DNA of 64,000 nucleotides from Dolomedes plantarius (Eukaryota; Arthropoda; Arachnida; Araneae; Dolomedidae). The DNA lies in NCBI GenBank assembly GCA_907164885.2, contig OU015496.1:138247034-138311033 (forward strand), in the 5' to 3' direction. The notes below the pieces were generated by a model. It was not told the origin of the DNA. It did not search any database and worked only from the letters and a program-made list of their open reading frames with translations. Made by a program: the position numbers and the translations under genes. Of the stretch, positions 27,070 through 39,477 are shown piece after piece (within the stretch, counting starts at the first letter, position 1; every line of letters begins with the position of its first letter).

Positions 27070-29280
27070 AATCTAGATCGATTTCAGAAAACTTCTACAT
27101 ACTCTTTAAATTTATTCTGTTAAAGTAACAAGAGTTTCGCTTATTGTAATATACATGTCTCTTCCAACTAAAGTACTTTAATTTTCTTTAAAAACAAATA
27201 TATGGTGTAAATACTTTGTAAAGTATATAAATCTATTTCTTCAAGTAAATGTTCTTTAGTAAGTAAATGTTAGCTTATGTCTGAATCTTTTAAAACTCGA
27301 ATAAATGTTACTGATGTTTGTTTTATACTGTATTATATCTTTCGTATTTGATCCTTAAGCTTATTTTATAAATATTACAAGTTCCTAAAGCGTTGAAAAA
27401 TTTATTAAATTTTAATTTATTTTCAAATTATCTACATAAAGTAGATTTTAGCGTCTGTCTCCTCTTTTAAATATATGGTATTAAAATAATAAGTGTTTAT
27501 CTTATGTCTTATATTGCTTTTATAAAATCTAATATATCTTAAATGAGTTTGAAAATTCAAATATAGGTATATATTAGAAAAGTATATGGTTCAATTTATC
27601 CCTGAAAAATATTGTACATAAAGTAGATTTTTACATTAGTCTTATTTTTTTCTATACCGGTTAAAGTAATTATTGGGATGTATCTCACTAAAAAATAGAT
27701 TAAATCTAACCAGAGGAAGATTGTCGAGCAGGAAAAAACTCTTTTTATTAACTAGAATATTTGTACTACCTTTAAAAAAAGAAAAATGATACCTATAACT
27801 TAATTTTAACAAAGTATCATTTCAACAATGGTAAAACTTTCATATGCACGTTAAACTTTTCAGACTTCGAAATGACATACCTGTTATTATGCATTCTGTT
27901 AAATGTGATTTGGCGTGCGCATTGTCATGCGAGCTTAATTAACCGCAGATAATATCAGTCTATGTGCTTTTTGCTATGAATACAATATGAAAAAACACAT
28001 TAGATAAGATATAGAAAACCGGAGACAGAATAATACAATGTAATCAGTAAAAGAAATATATGTACCTATGTTAAGAATAACTATATGGTATCAAAATCTA
28101 TATCAAATACAAGACAAATATTTTTAGAGCAAATATAAGACTTTATTTCATATAATGGACTTTTTGGTCTGTCTTTATACATAGAGAACATTATTTCTTA
28201 TCTTTATAAGTCTACACAGTTCTAAAGGGAGTATATTATATATCAAATGTTTAGAAAGAATTCTTTTCATTTCATTTATACTTTTCTAAATATGAAGTTT
28301 AAAAAAGATTTTGTGATAGGACTTATAACATATAATTGAACATACGTAGCACAAAGCTATTCGTACATTTCATGAAAAATAAAAGAATAAAATAAAATTT
28401 AAACTGCTGAAAAATAATCAGTAAATCATTTTTTTTCTGGTTATGCCTAAGCATGCAAAAGCTTAAAATTGCTTAAAAGTTTTCTCAACATAAGTAAATT
28501 ATTTAGGCAGAATATTGAATTGCTATCCAATAATTTTGCCATTTTCAGTCCTTTGTCATTTTGAGTTTCATTTTGGAATATATCTTATTTTTGCGAAATG
28601 TGCCATATGGTAAAAAAGGTTTTTGCAAGGATTGTTAAAGCAAAATGGAGGCACCGTGTAACATCTTTATGTATTTCATTAAATCTTTTATGCTGTAGTT
28701 GGAAATTAAGTTCAGACAGTTCAGTAGATTTTGAATATTTAAAAGCTATTTAGTAACAAAATTCTAATATGAAGAGGTATATTTTGTATTTATTATACAA
28801 TTAAAAGGTATAACATAAGTGTAATTTAATACATGTCATCTGTTACAGGATACTTTTTTCACGAAATTCAACTCTAGAGAAGTCACGGACTTGAGAACTG
28901 TCTGAATATTTCCCGAGAATAAAATATACGTAAAGAAAATATTTAAATCGTCTAGGATACGCAAAGATCATTATCTGCCTGTTTGCTTTACCTAACAGTC
29001 ATATACCTAACTGAAGATGATGCTTTGAAAATTCGCAATTCGCATATTAATGAAACTGACATAACCTTTCGAACAAAGCTGTCAACAGACTAGCATGTGT
29101 ATACGTAGACCTGCAAATCTAATATTAACTCATAGTCTTTACAATGCTGCGCAAGTACAAGTCAATGTGCACATAAAAATGTACCTCATCTTCTGAATTT
29201 CAAAAGGCAGGTCAAACGACATAAGTGGCTCATAAACTTTTTACTAGTGGAACTGTGAAATTATACAAATTATCTCTATA
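27070..29280. other. Unassigned AT-rich DNA
   Basis: No repeat partner, SINE head, terminal repeat or frame above background seen in this 2.2 kb. Confidence 0.5.
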
Positions 29281-30225
29281 TATTATTTTCAGAAGGTGAT
29301 TTTTTTCTCACAATCCCTTTTTATCCCTTCATAATTAACCAAAATCAATGAGGAATCATTTTAGAGATTAAAATCTCCACTACTGACGATATGTTAATTT
29401 AGCATTACACAATGTATTGTTTGTTTAAAAATCGAAGTATAAACATTATAAAAAAATTTCTTTTCGGTTGATGGCGTGCGTGTGATTGCTTTCTTGTGTC
29501 CCATTCTTGCTCACTAAACTTTTAAATTTTTAAATATTTTGCTTTTATTATCACTCTGTGAATTAATTAATAAGTTTCTTTCTTGGCAGCTTTCTCCTAG
29601 GTGTACATTATTCTTTTCGCATGGAAAAACAATTTGTTTGGACTAAAATTCTATTTTCTCCCTGAAAAACAATTTATGAGTGATTATTTTCCTTTGGTAT
29701 GCCTTTTTAGTGCAAATTCTTATTTATTAAATTCTATGTACACAATTCAATCGCATATGACAAAATTCTACCAAGCTATCAAGGGGAAGCTTCTAATTTG
29801 TCTCATAAGTAAAGAGTGATCAAAACAAAGGTCTTACCATGTAGATGGGCAAGTGGAAGAAAAAAAATGCGATTGGGGAAGAGATTTTTGCGTGACGTAT
29901 CGACATGTAACCTCTATGGGAAAATGTGCGCGAGACATGTAAAGATTTGCTTTATTGCTAGAAGACAAGCATGCACTCGGTTCTTTATTTACTTTTACTT
30001 TTATCTCTCGAACACTAACCTTTAAATTAAAAAAACATACAATCATCATCATATATATATTATTTCTAGAAGGGGATTTTTGGTGACAATCTCTTTTTCA
30101 CCATTCGTACTTTACCAAAATCGATAAATGAGGTACCATTTTAAAGACTAAGTTCTCCGTTTCTCACGAATTATAAATTTATAATGACATTGTATTGTTT
30201 GTTTAAAAATCAAAGTTAAGAATGG
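29281..30225. repeat. Direct repeat pair, about 170 bp, 770 bp apart
   Basis: 29281-29450 and 30052-30225 share 'tatattattt', gaaggtgatttttt, accaaaatc, 'atgaggaatcatttta' and 'ttgtattgtttgtttaaaaa'. Divergence is considerable. Between them are opposing frames at 29816-30052 that are not recognisable. The layout could be an old segmental duplication or degraded terminal repeats; no TG/CA ends are visible. Confidence 0.55.
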
Positions 30226-31293
30226 ACATTTTGTCCTAGAGTTCTTTCTCTGGATGCGTTGATACGGCACGATCAAATAGTGTGTACAAAGAGGTTTCGG
30301 TAAATCAAATATCACATTATCCATGAGTTTGTGTCCTACTTAACTTTTAATATTGTCAACAAACGTATTTTGGCACGTCTATGTCTCATGTTCCCCTATT
30401 TGCTGTTATGCTTCACCTCCAATTTTGTGTCTGAAGGTATTTTGAAATCGGTTTTGTATTATTCTTACGCACCATTGTTATTTAACAATGACTAGAAATG
30501 AACAGGTTCTTCTTTCATCCTACTACAAACCACCAACCTCGCAATAAAATTTAACGTATTTTATTCGCATGGAAAGTGTAGCACGGACCACCTAGTTCTT
30601 TATACCATGCCTTAGGCCATTTATGGATTTCCTTCTTCATGAGTTATTAAATATCAAAAAAATTTCATCTTAGATTCACATTTCCAAACAATATATCGTT
30701 GGCCTAATTAAAAAACCACATAGCTCCGAAAAATACGATTTAGGGATTTTCATGCCATTACATTGGTTTTTGGTCTCTGTACAACCCTGTCAAACCTCAT
30801 AACTCCAAAAAGTTTTGTTCATCCAAAAAAGTGAAAAACAACCCATTCTACGTAACTCCTTAACTGTTGCTAACCTTGTACCTCCACTTTAATTGTTAAG
30901 ATGTTTAATTACATAACATTAGGGCCTGTACATAAATCAGAACACTCTAAAATTTATTTTTAAGAATAAACTATAATAATTTATTTTTTCACTGTTGAAT
31001 AAATCAATTTTTTTTTACATCCTGTAAAAAATGGGAAACGTGAGTTACGTCGTTTGTTAATTAGGAGAACAAAAACGACGTAAGACAACGTTTTTTATAA
31101 TTCAGGTGTAGATACTGCTTGAATTAAGAAGTAAGTTGTTGAAGGAAATAATAGTATAATTACACAGAAATTTTAAAGTTGTGGGACGATAATGCCCAAT
31201 CGTTTAAGCCTAACATAATTTTTTAGTTCTGGACTGAATCTTGACGGCTGTGTGTCTTTTGTCATTTCTTTCCCCAGTGCTACATCATGTTTT
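30226..31293. other. Unassigned DNA
   Basis: A patch at 30770-30890 is less AT-rich, without recognisable frames. Confidence 0.45.
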
Positions 31294-31330
31294 ATTATAT
31301 ATATATATATATATATAGATATAGATATAC
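31294..31330. repeat. (TA)n/(GATA)n microsatellite
   Basis: TA run followed by three GATATA units, then TACAGTGCTAG, which could be a degraded transposon end. Confidence 0.9.
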
Positions 31331-31483
31331 AGTGCTAGATTTCTAGAAATAGAGTTACCGGAACGGTAACCTTCCGGGGTGGGGGGTATTCCGAATTATT
31401 GACCTGAAAAAAAGAAATCGCTGGTTATACAAAAACTTGAAAATTTTATTTAATTCCAAATTTTATTTTGCAAGACAAGTACA

Positions 31484-31930
31484 AAAAAAGTTGATGAATT
31501 TAAATACCTTGACATTATAATTAATGACAAAAATAAACTAAGAACAGAAATTCATAACAGAATCAAAATGGCTAATAAATGCTTCTTTGGGCTGAGAAGA
31601 CAATTGAGACCTAATCTCGCAAAACATAATTAAGAATTTATAAGACAATAATACTACATGCCGTACTTCACGCAAGTGACACATGGACCTCGAGCACAGA
31701 CACGCAGCGCTCACTGGACATGTTTGAGAGAAAAATCCTCACGGCTATCTTTGGCCCAGGGCAGAAAGAAGGACGTTGGTGAGCCAGATATAATTTTGAA
31801 CTGTATAGGCTTTATAGGCAATCATAAATAACACGAGTCTTCCGTAGTAATAGATTAAGATGGCTTGACCATGTTTGGAGAAGCTCGGAAGATAATCCCT
31901 CTAAGAGATACTCTCGGAAATACTCTCGGA
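31484..31930 (+). pseudogene. Non-LTR retrotransposon, reverse transcriptase 3' fragment
   Basis: The frame gives KKVDEFKYLDIIINDKNK, then HNRIKMANKCFFGLRRQLR, a stop at 31630, and in other frames FERKILTAIFGPGQK and RLRWLDHVWRSSEDNP. This is the segment after the catalytic YADD region in RTE/jockey-like non-LTR retrotransposons, running to the C terminus. The polymerase core is missing, so this is a 5'-truncated copy. At least three stops or frameshifts. Its 3' end runs into the minus-strand hAT gene at about 31930. Confidence 0.8.
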
Positions 31931-33375
31931 ATCCTGTAATTAGTTGCCGTTCATTAGTTTCATTAAGTTTCAAACTTGGAGGCAAGTTTCCGCATTTCAT
32001 TTTCCCCAAACGTTATTGGGACATTTTGTGTCCAGTTTATTTATCCATTACTTTGATGGTATCAGCAAGCTCAAAGTCTTTTTCACTGAGCAATCTTGTT
32101 TCAATAGACTTTTTAAGTGCCTCGTAAAACTTTTCGGAGTTCAAAGGCTGGTTTTTTTTCCTACCTTCTTATTCGTGGAGAGGAACTCCAAAAAAAGATA
32201 AGTTGCTTACTGCTTCTTGAGCCATCGATGAGTAAAATCCTGGAACTGATTTTCTTTCCTCAAACAAAGAAGCTGTAATTTTTAACTTTTTGTTAGCATA
32301 GCTTAGATCAACGTTGCGATGTTGCAAAGCTTCACTTAACTCTGAGAGCTCCTGCAATGCATCAGCCATCAATCCCAGGTCTAAAATGAAATTAGTTTCA
32401 GTAACCTTTTTGAGGAGGCCTTCAAACGTACTTTTTACTTTGCTGTCTCTGGTTGGGTCATTTGAAGCTTCTTTAAAGTGATAGACTAGTGCTTAATAAG
32501 ACCTCCAAATGGCTGACACGGATCTGAAACTAGACGCAACCCAAAGTGTGCTCAAAACTCTTCCGATTTTTAAAAGTTATGTCTCTAGTAAATTTGCACA
32601 GGTTCGCAGTTCCCTGCTGATCTTTGGGGAAGCATGATACACAACATACAGTTTCTCGATGAAGGATTTAAATCTATCAACTCCTGAAACTGACTGAACT
32701 TCATCAGACACTTAAAGCTCAAGCCTGTGGTTAGCACAGTGCCAAACAATAACAGAAGGGAATTTTACACAGAATAATGCTCCAACACCTTTGTGTTTAC
32801 CAATCATAGTAGCAGCGTGTTAAGCTTGTTAAGTTTTTAATTAAAAACATGCTAGTCATTCCATTAGAGTGAAGACAGTTAATCAAAGAGTCAAATACCG
32901 CCTTAGCAGTAAAACCATCAAGTTCTACTAAATCTAAAAAAACGTTGGTAGAATCATACATACCAGTTTTAGGCAAAGTACAACGAACGTAAACTATCAA
33001 ACTTGACGTGTTACTAAGAGAAGTTAACTCATCAATTATTAAGTCAATTTTCGTGTCATTCTTCATTATTTTATTAAAAAATGTTTTCTTCATTTCTTTA
33101 CTTATGTGCAAAGCAATGTTAGTACAGGCTTTGTATGAATGTAAAATGCGACCCATGTCAACCCCATTAAGTTCTGGCAAATCAATTTCTGTTTCAAAAT
33201 TGTGAAAGGACTGATTTTCTTTAACAATCTTATATGCAGTACGAAATATATTTTCAGTAGCTGGTTTTTCGTGAGCACGCTGCTTCAAAACAACTTTCTC
33301 CAATACTTCATTTTTACCTTCACATAAAATTTTGACAGCTGCTCTATGAACAGCACTTTCTTTGTGTTCATACAT
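31931..33375 (-). pseudogene. hAT transposase-related gene (KIAA1586/ZNF862-like), decayed
   Basis: The longest open frame is 192 codons (33375-32797), beginning MYEHKESAVHRAAV. Residues about 40-160 carry the family hallmarks: FRTAYKIVKENQSFHN, LPELNGVDMGRILHS, NIALHISKEMKKTF, then KIDLIIDELTSLSNTSSLIV (the first acidic catalytic region) and FLDLVELDG. A frameshift near 32815 moves the continuation to another frame with MIGKHKGVGALF and IVWHCANHRLEL. An in-frame stop follows directly (TAA at about 32713). Then come KLYVVYHASPK, LKIGRVLSTLWVASSFRSVS and LMADALQELSELSEALQHRN; the last is open again at 32372-32169. The end near 31931 is cut by the retrotransposon fragment. Known relatives in animals are hAT-derived proteins annotated as KIAA1586-like. 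No BED finger or terminal repeats are visible here. Confidence 0.85.
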
Positions 33376-33376
33376 T

Positions 33377-33412
33377 TATATATATATATATATGTGTGTG
33401 TATGTATGTATG

Positions 33413-33444
<32 letters not shown>
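33377..33444. repeat. (TA)n(TG)n(TATG)n microsatellite
   Basis: Lies immediately upstream of the hAT gene's first methionine codon, which argues that the true 5' end of that gene is lost. Confidence 0.95.
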
Positions 33445-34264
33445 CGGAGGGGATCTTTGACGCTATTAAAAAAGATTAACTGCTACCAGGAAATGGATTC
33501 TACTTTGGGATATTTATGAAGTGGTATTACGTCAAATTATAGAATGTGATTAGTTCTCAAAAATAAAATATTATTAAATGTTTTGATAATTAGTAAATAA
33601 AATTAGCTTTATATCCTAACAAAGAATTTTTCTCTTCCGAAAATTTTGCAAATTTATATGCATATACTCCTTTTTTTAAGAATTCAAAAGCTCATGGCCT
33701 GTTTTTTTTTTTTTGCTCGTGAAAAAAAACTTCATTTAACACCGGGGAATTTTTGAAACCAATGGGGGATTTAAAAACTGTGAGAATCCATGCTGATATA
33801 GCATACCGCACGGGGACGGGGAAAAAAAATTACCCCCTTGCCTAGTTATTTTTTGCCAAAATACTTGTTTCCCTCCTCCCCCAGACATGTATTTAAGCAT
33901 AAAAAAATATTCCCTTTTTCGGAAATGTTAATGAAAAAATTCAGTCACGGGGCTAATATACTGCATTATACAACCTGGAGTATCATCCTCATTTTTTTCC
34001 ATCCTCACCGACAGCGTAGCGCGAATTGTGTTAGGAAGTGAAAATTGAATTTACGCAATACCGCCCTCTGATGAGACGAACGGGAGGTCTCTAATGACAG
34101 GGCGGGATGACCGGCTGTCTTTTTTTTTCTCCCCCCTTATTTTACTGGATTCTCTTTTTGAATCATTGGGATAAAAATACGCCCCAGCAGATGATAGTGA
34201 TAGGTAGGGGTCATGCATAAAATGAATTGTGGAATAAGAGATGAGTTAGAATCGGCGTCTGGGT
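33445..34264. other. Unassigned DNA
   Basis: Poly-T and poly-A runs around 33700-33850 and a GC-richer patch at 34080-34130. No recognisable feature. Confidence 0.45.
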
Positions 34265-34880
34265 GTATGTATGCCGCCATTTGCATATTTAGAAATTGGA
34301 AAAAAAAGTCATTTTCTCGTCAATAGCTAATAAAAAATTGTTTATATTAATGTGATTCTCTGTTTGTTTATTATTTTCCTTGTGAAGAAAAGTTTTTGCA
34401 GCCTCTGTGCGTTAAAGTGTTTATGGGAATGATTCAACAGGTGTTTATAAAAATCTCTTTAGAGCATAATGGTATGAAAAACATACCACATATTCAAGCT
34501 TTTTCTGGGTCATTGCATGTTGGTATATTTTTGATACCAATTGTTACTGAAGTTCAAATACTATTTTTCAAGTATAGTTGTTGATAGTTGTCCCTTTCTG
34601 CAGATGAATTTCAAAATTCTAAGGAGACTGTCGTATTGTCGGCCGCATCTGAATAAATCGGTGTATTTTACTTAAATTGAGAATGTTACACAGGCATATT
34701 TTTATTGATATCATATCAAGATAAGTTGATAAAAGGTACATACATTTGATTTATTAGTTTAATTACAATAATAATTATATTATGTTGTTAAACATCAGAT
34801 GGTAATAAAACAATACCATCGTGCATTTATCTAAGTATATACAGTGTGACAATTATTGAGCTATATGAAAAAAAACTTAG
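34265..34880 (+). repeat. Triplicated module, copy 1, ending in a transposon terminus
   Basis: Contains 'gccgccatttgcatattt', catttt..cgtcaatagctaat, ttgtttatattaatg, attattttccttgtgaag and aaagtgtttatg, all shared with 36490-36690 and 36718-36910. The 3' part (34765-34880) has 'ataattatattatgttgtta' and ends at TACAGTGTGACAATTATTGA (34840), a mariner-like terminus. Copy 3 has the same junction. Confidence 0.75.
34842..34880 (+). mobile_element. Mariner-like terminus fragment (family P)
   Basis: CAGTGTGACAATTATTGAGC followed by tatatgaaaaaaaactta. Same terminus as the elements at 35455 and 37015. Only the end survives. Confidence 0.7.
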
Positions 34881-35454
34881 ATGGAAAATGATCATTCTTA
34901 TACCTTTCACTTATTTTTTAAAACAGCTTTTATTTTTCTTTGAAAAGAGGCACTTAAGCCTAAGAACAGATTAAGTAAAAAGATGAATGTTACAATTTCC
35001 CCAGGAATTTATACTTAAGGAAAACCGTAATTTTAAGAACTAATATACTTAAAGTTCATAGAATTAACAGTTGTTCAAAAGATAAACTGATTATTTTTAT
35101 TCAGAAAGCAAAACAAAGAGCACTAAGTTAGTTAAGTAATTTCATGTTTCAAAAATTAATTTCTTATTTCTGTATAATTTGCATCCGAGTATTATAGTGT
35201 TCCTGGGCTGATTTGAAATGTTGCAACTGAATATTTGAGACAATATTATTTCTTAGATATATAATTAATTTTTTATGAGTGCCTTACTTGATATATTATT
35301 TGGTACAATCAGTAATTATAAGTACTTTAAAATTTACTTCCACTTAAACCTACAGTCCATCGCTTGTGGAGCATACCTTTTTAAAATCGAACATTAAATG
35401 GATAGGATTTTTGTGTTCCACTTTCCTTTATAATGAATTGTCATGATATATATA

Positions 35455-35855
35455 CAATGTGACAATTATTGAGATATATGAAAAAAAACTTCATAACTTT
35501 TGAACAATTGGCGAGATTTAGTGAAAACTTGGTGGTTGAATGCAGGGCACGTTGGGATTTCTTTTAGCATACGTACTCGTATTATTGTTGTTCATTTTTC
35601 ATTGTAAATGTCGAAATACAGCGATTCTGAGCGTATATCCATCGTCAAGGTCCACTATTCGAACAAAAATTATCGCAGAATTTTACTCTTCGTCTGTGCC
35701 ACATCATAGCCATTGATGGCAAGCATATCGAACATGTCATAAACTAAATCTGATTATCTGTAGTTACTTTTCAAATTTGAATAAAATATTTTAACTAAGT
35801 AGTTTTTTAAAATTTTGATTTTTTTATTTCATATAGCTTAATAATTGTCACCCTA
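35455..35855 (+). mobile_element. Mariner-like element family P, internally deleted (401 bp)
   Basis: Inverted ends: CAATGTGACAATTATTGAGA at 35455 and the complement finishing at 35855, each flanked by TA. The interior keeps only the two ends of a transposase gene, see next entry. Sister termini at 34842 and 37015 show the family is repeated locally. Confidence 0.85.
35609..35746 (+). pseudogene. Transposase N- and C-terminal stubs fused by deletion
   Basis: ATG at 35609 opens MSKYSDSERISIVKVHYSNK, continuing NYRRI: the start of a mariner-type helix-turn-helix. A few codons later the frame changes and reads IIAIDGKHIEHVIN followed by a stop, which looks like the C-terminal tail ('...GGHIEHLI') of the same protein class. 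The catalytic domain is deleted between them. Confidence 0.6.
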
Positions 35856-36489
35856 TAAGCATGCAAACATGAAATCATTTATATTTAAGTAGATGAACAG
35901 GCAAATTAATATAAATAATTTATTAATACGTACTGTAAAATCTCATACGATTTCTAAATTTGTGTTTTTCTATATCTGTATGCAAAATGGTAAATTACAT
36001 TTCGGAATTTGCTTCTACGGTATTTTTTGCAAGTATACATAGTTTTTTTCATTTAATCCATTTTATTTTCATTAAATTTTAATGTTATATTAGTAATATG
36101 TTTTCTCAATTATACGTTTCTTGTTCGATGTCCCTTGAAATATTTTTATATGACGTTTTACTGCAATTAAAAATGTGCATAACATATTCTTCCAAAAACG
36201 TATTACTACGTTTATTATTTTAGATGTTCTACAGTGTTGTAAAAGTAAGTTAAAGACGAAAAATAATAAATCAGTGTAAAATATATGTGTATGTTCGTTT
36301 GACTCTGTACATGCATAAATAGCTCGATGGTACAGTATATATTCCACCTCACCACTGTAACGGTAATTACTAAAAAATTTTTTTAATTATTTTTTTCAGT
36401 TTTAATGGCATCCTTTAGTTCGTAGATATAAATAATTTTGTGTTTGGGAGTGAAAGAAAATTTTGTGCATTAAAGAGATAAATAAATGA

Positions 36490-36690
36490 CTTAGGATCTA
36501 CAAGTAATATGCTGCAATTAGCATATTCAGCAACTGGAAAAAAAAATCCTTTTTTGGACGATAGCTAATCAAAATTGTTTATATTAATGCAATTAACTAT
36601 TTGAGAATTATTTTCCTTGTAAAGCAAAATTTTTACAGACTCTAAGCTTTAAAGTGTTTCTGTGAATTATTCGACTAGTCTTTATGTATA
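36490..36690 (+). repeat. Triplicated module, copy 2 (body only)
   Basis: Shares gatagctaatcaaaattgtt, tatattaatgcaatt, attattttccttgtaaagc and aaagtgtttctgtgaatt with copies 1 and 3. Lacks the transposon end. Confidence 0.75.
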
Positions 36691-36717
36691 AGAAATGCAA
36701 GAAATGCGTTAGGATCG

Positions 36718-37075
36718 ATAAATGGGTATGCCGCCATTAATTCAGAAATGGGGAAAAAGTCATTTTCTGGTCGATAGCTAATGAAAAATTATTTATATTA
36801 ATGCAGTTCACTATTTGTTAATTATTTTCTTTCTGAAGCAAAGATTTTACAGCCTATTAGCTTTAAAAGCGTTTATGAGGAAAATTCGACAAGTATTTAT
36901 AAATAGAATTTATTAATGTCAGAAATCGATCTCATGTGTCATAATAATTATATTATGTTGTTAAACATCATGTGCTAATAAAACAATACCATTGGGCATT
37001 TATCTAAGTATGTACAGTGTGACAATTATTGAGCTATATGGAAAAAAAAAACTTGATAACTTTTGAACAATTGGT
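36718..37075 (+). repeat. Triplicated module, copy 3, ending in a transposon terminus
   Basis: Body at 36718-36910, then 'ataattatattatgttgtta' (36944), 'acaataccattgggcattta' and the terminus CAGTGTGACAATTATTGAGC at 37015, followed by about 60 bp matching the left end of the 35455 element up to 'ttttgaacaattgg'. The junction is the same as in copy 1, so the module and the transposon end were copied together. Confidence 0.78.
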
Positions 37076-38216
37076 TAGACAATCATCTATTTCTCCTGTT
37101 CATGTTGCCTGTAAAGATCTCTGATTCTTGTTTACATTTGTTTTAGTACCGTTGCTTAGCTCCTGTAAATTACGATTACTATTTTCTCCAAGAAAATAGG
37201 TCATACAAAGAATCATATCCAAATCGGAAGCGGAGCACTTATCTACATAATGTAAATCACAAAAAAATTAGTCAACGTTTACAAATTGCCGCAACGTAGG
37301 AACGAATTATGTGCAACTTATAAAAAAAACTATCCAGGATAAATATTTGTAAATGTTATTTTCAAAGACCCAGATTTTTAAAATACGAAATGTAATTAAT
37401 GGAAATAACTGATATTCTCTTGAACTTTATTTCAAAAGACTTTTCTTTCATTTTAGCAATAAACTTTCGCATGCTTTGTAACCTGTTTATCATAAATAAA
37501 ATTCTAAAGCATCAGCAGTGAAATAAGCATGAAATGAGATGATGTAAATAAATAATTATATCTCAGAAATGTAATAATTTTTTTTCTTTCAAACAAATAA
37601 ATAACAACTCCCGTGTAAATAGATGTAAAAATATATGCAAATATACAACTGAAAAAAGTTAGAAGTCTCACTTAAAGACACGATTGCATGCAGCTGATTT
37701 CTTTTTACATGTTATGAAATCTTAAAAATTCATTTTTCTCCTCTTGTCTCATTTTCTCTTACCGGGAAAAATTTTACTCAGTTTTGAAGAGTGTTTCGGT
37801 ATAACTTAGAGAATACGATTTATTTTCGAAGACATTTTCAAAGACATTTCCATGAACCAAAAATTAAATATTACTAAGTTTTCTACGCAGAACATAAAGA
37901 GTCATTAAATGTATGGGTCTTCCTTCTTTAGATAACATAGAAGACGCAACATGTATTTTAAAAATCTGAAAATAATATTACTGATTTCACGCAAAGTCTA
38001 TAATAAATTATAAAAAATGAAAAAGTGCTTGAAAAATATTAATAACTCACTGACTCTTACTAGGATTAGTTTGCATAATGAAAAATCAGCAAATAAAATT
38101 CGAATTATGTATGTAACAAAACAACAAAATATGCATGTAAAAGTAAATAATAACAAAATAACTCATATTCAGTACTTTAGTCTAATGACTAATGATTCAA
38201 TTATACATACAAACAT

Positions 38217-38218
<2 letters not shown>
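37076..38218. other. Unassigned AT-rich DNA
   Basis: An A-rich open frame at 38017-38277 runs into the microsatellite and has no recognisable motifs. Confidence 0.5.

Positions 38219-38262
<44 letters not shown>
38219..38262. repeat. (AT)n microsatellite
   Basis: Forty-odd bases of AT followed by TACAATGGTGGAAA, which may be another TA-flanked transposon end. Confidence 0.95.
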
Positions 38263-38266
<4 letters not shown>

Positions 38267-38427
38267 GTGGAAATTGATTTTTGAAAATACGATTTTTTAG
38301 CAAAAACATTTTTAATATTCCTTAAAAATGAATGAAATTTCATACATTATACATGCTAAGTATAACAAATGAGTTACAAAAATAAAATTTCATACGTAAT
38401 AATAAACAAAAGCATAAGGTCAAAAAT

Positions 38428-38605
38428 TAGATTTTCGTAACATACCCTCTAACCTTGTAGAGAGACTTTCCTGTCTACGAGCTTAACGTGCCCATATCCG
38501 GCATACACAGCTATTTAATTGCTCGTGCTGGGATTCTATCCGAGCACCCTTAGTACCGAAAGCCAGAGCGCTACCGCAAGGCTACCTTGATCCTATATCT
38601 AGACA
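38428..38605 (-). mobile_element. tRNA-derived SINE, copy S2
   Basis: On the minus strand the tRNA-like head begins near 38605: 'ggtagccttgcggtagcgct' (A-box-like), then 'gggtgctcggatagaatccc' (B-box-like), then the core tatgccggatatgggcacgttaa shared with S1, S3 and S4 (longest quoted part about 20 bases). The GC content is well above the surroundings. Confidence 0.72.
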
Positions 38606-39477
38606 TATATTTATTTATTTATCTGTATATATCATAGCAAATTGTAAAATAGAGCACTTAGTCCAACAGTTAAATATATTACATGCCAATAAAACATAAT
38701 CATATTTATTTTTAACTGTAAAATATTCCGTATTCCTCGTGCTCTTAATAACATTACATCGTAAATTATACCCTTATGTTAAATATAGCTTCATTATCGA
38801 TTTCAAGTCTTTTGAGATGCATATATAAATTTCTATTTTTAAAATGGTTTCATTTTTTAAACTGTTGAATAGCGTAGTAATAAATTCAAACGCCTTTAAT
38901 TAACTGTACATTGTCTTAATATTTTAATCATGGAAAGCAATTAGTATTTAAGATATAATCCTTTAGCTTTTCATGAATAATTTATAAAGATTAAATTTCA
39001 GTACCTGTCACTAACTTTCACGGTGCTTGAAAAAAAGTTAATCGCATTAACCGAAAAATTAAATATTACATAAATGAATTACTACGTGCATTAAATTTTA
39101 TATTACGGACTTAACATTCTAGTATTTTGACACATGTCAAAAAATTTGGAAAAGACTCACTACGGATTTTAAAATTTTGTTTATATCTAATTTATTATAT
39201 ATTCGTCTTGATTAATGTCGCAAGAGAGAAAAAAGAATTTATCAATCGCACGGTCGAAAATAATATTTTTTTAACTTGAATGTATGAAATTATATTTCAG
39301 GAAAGTCTCTAATGGATTACTCTCATGGAATTTTTTCGAGGAACTCTTTTATCTAAAACGTATGTTTGGTTGTGTGTGTGTGTTGGTAAATTCTGAAAAA
39401 GGTGTTTCAATAGTTTAAAAGTCAAAATGCTAATCCTTTTCGTAAGCAGTATCAAACACATGAGGAATTTACTTCCC
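38606..39477. other. Unassigned AT-rich DNA
   Basis: A short (TG)n at 39370-39383. Otherwise nothing. Confidence 0.5.

Noticed and set aside
29281..30225. Full LTR retrotransposon
   Set aside because: The interior of about 600 bp has no gag, pol, primer-binding site or polypurine tract, and the repeats lack TG/CA ends.
38428..38605. Possible functional tRNA gene
   Set aside because: A and B boxes exist, but no cloverleaf with a paired acceptor stem can be drawn and a SINE body follows. The same applies to the other SINE heads.
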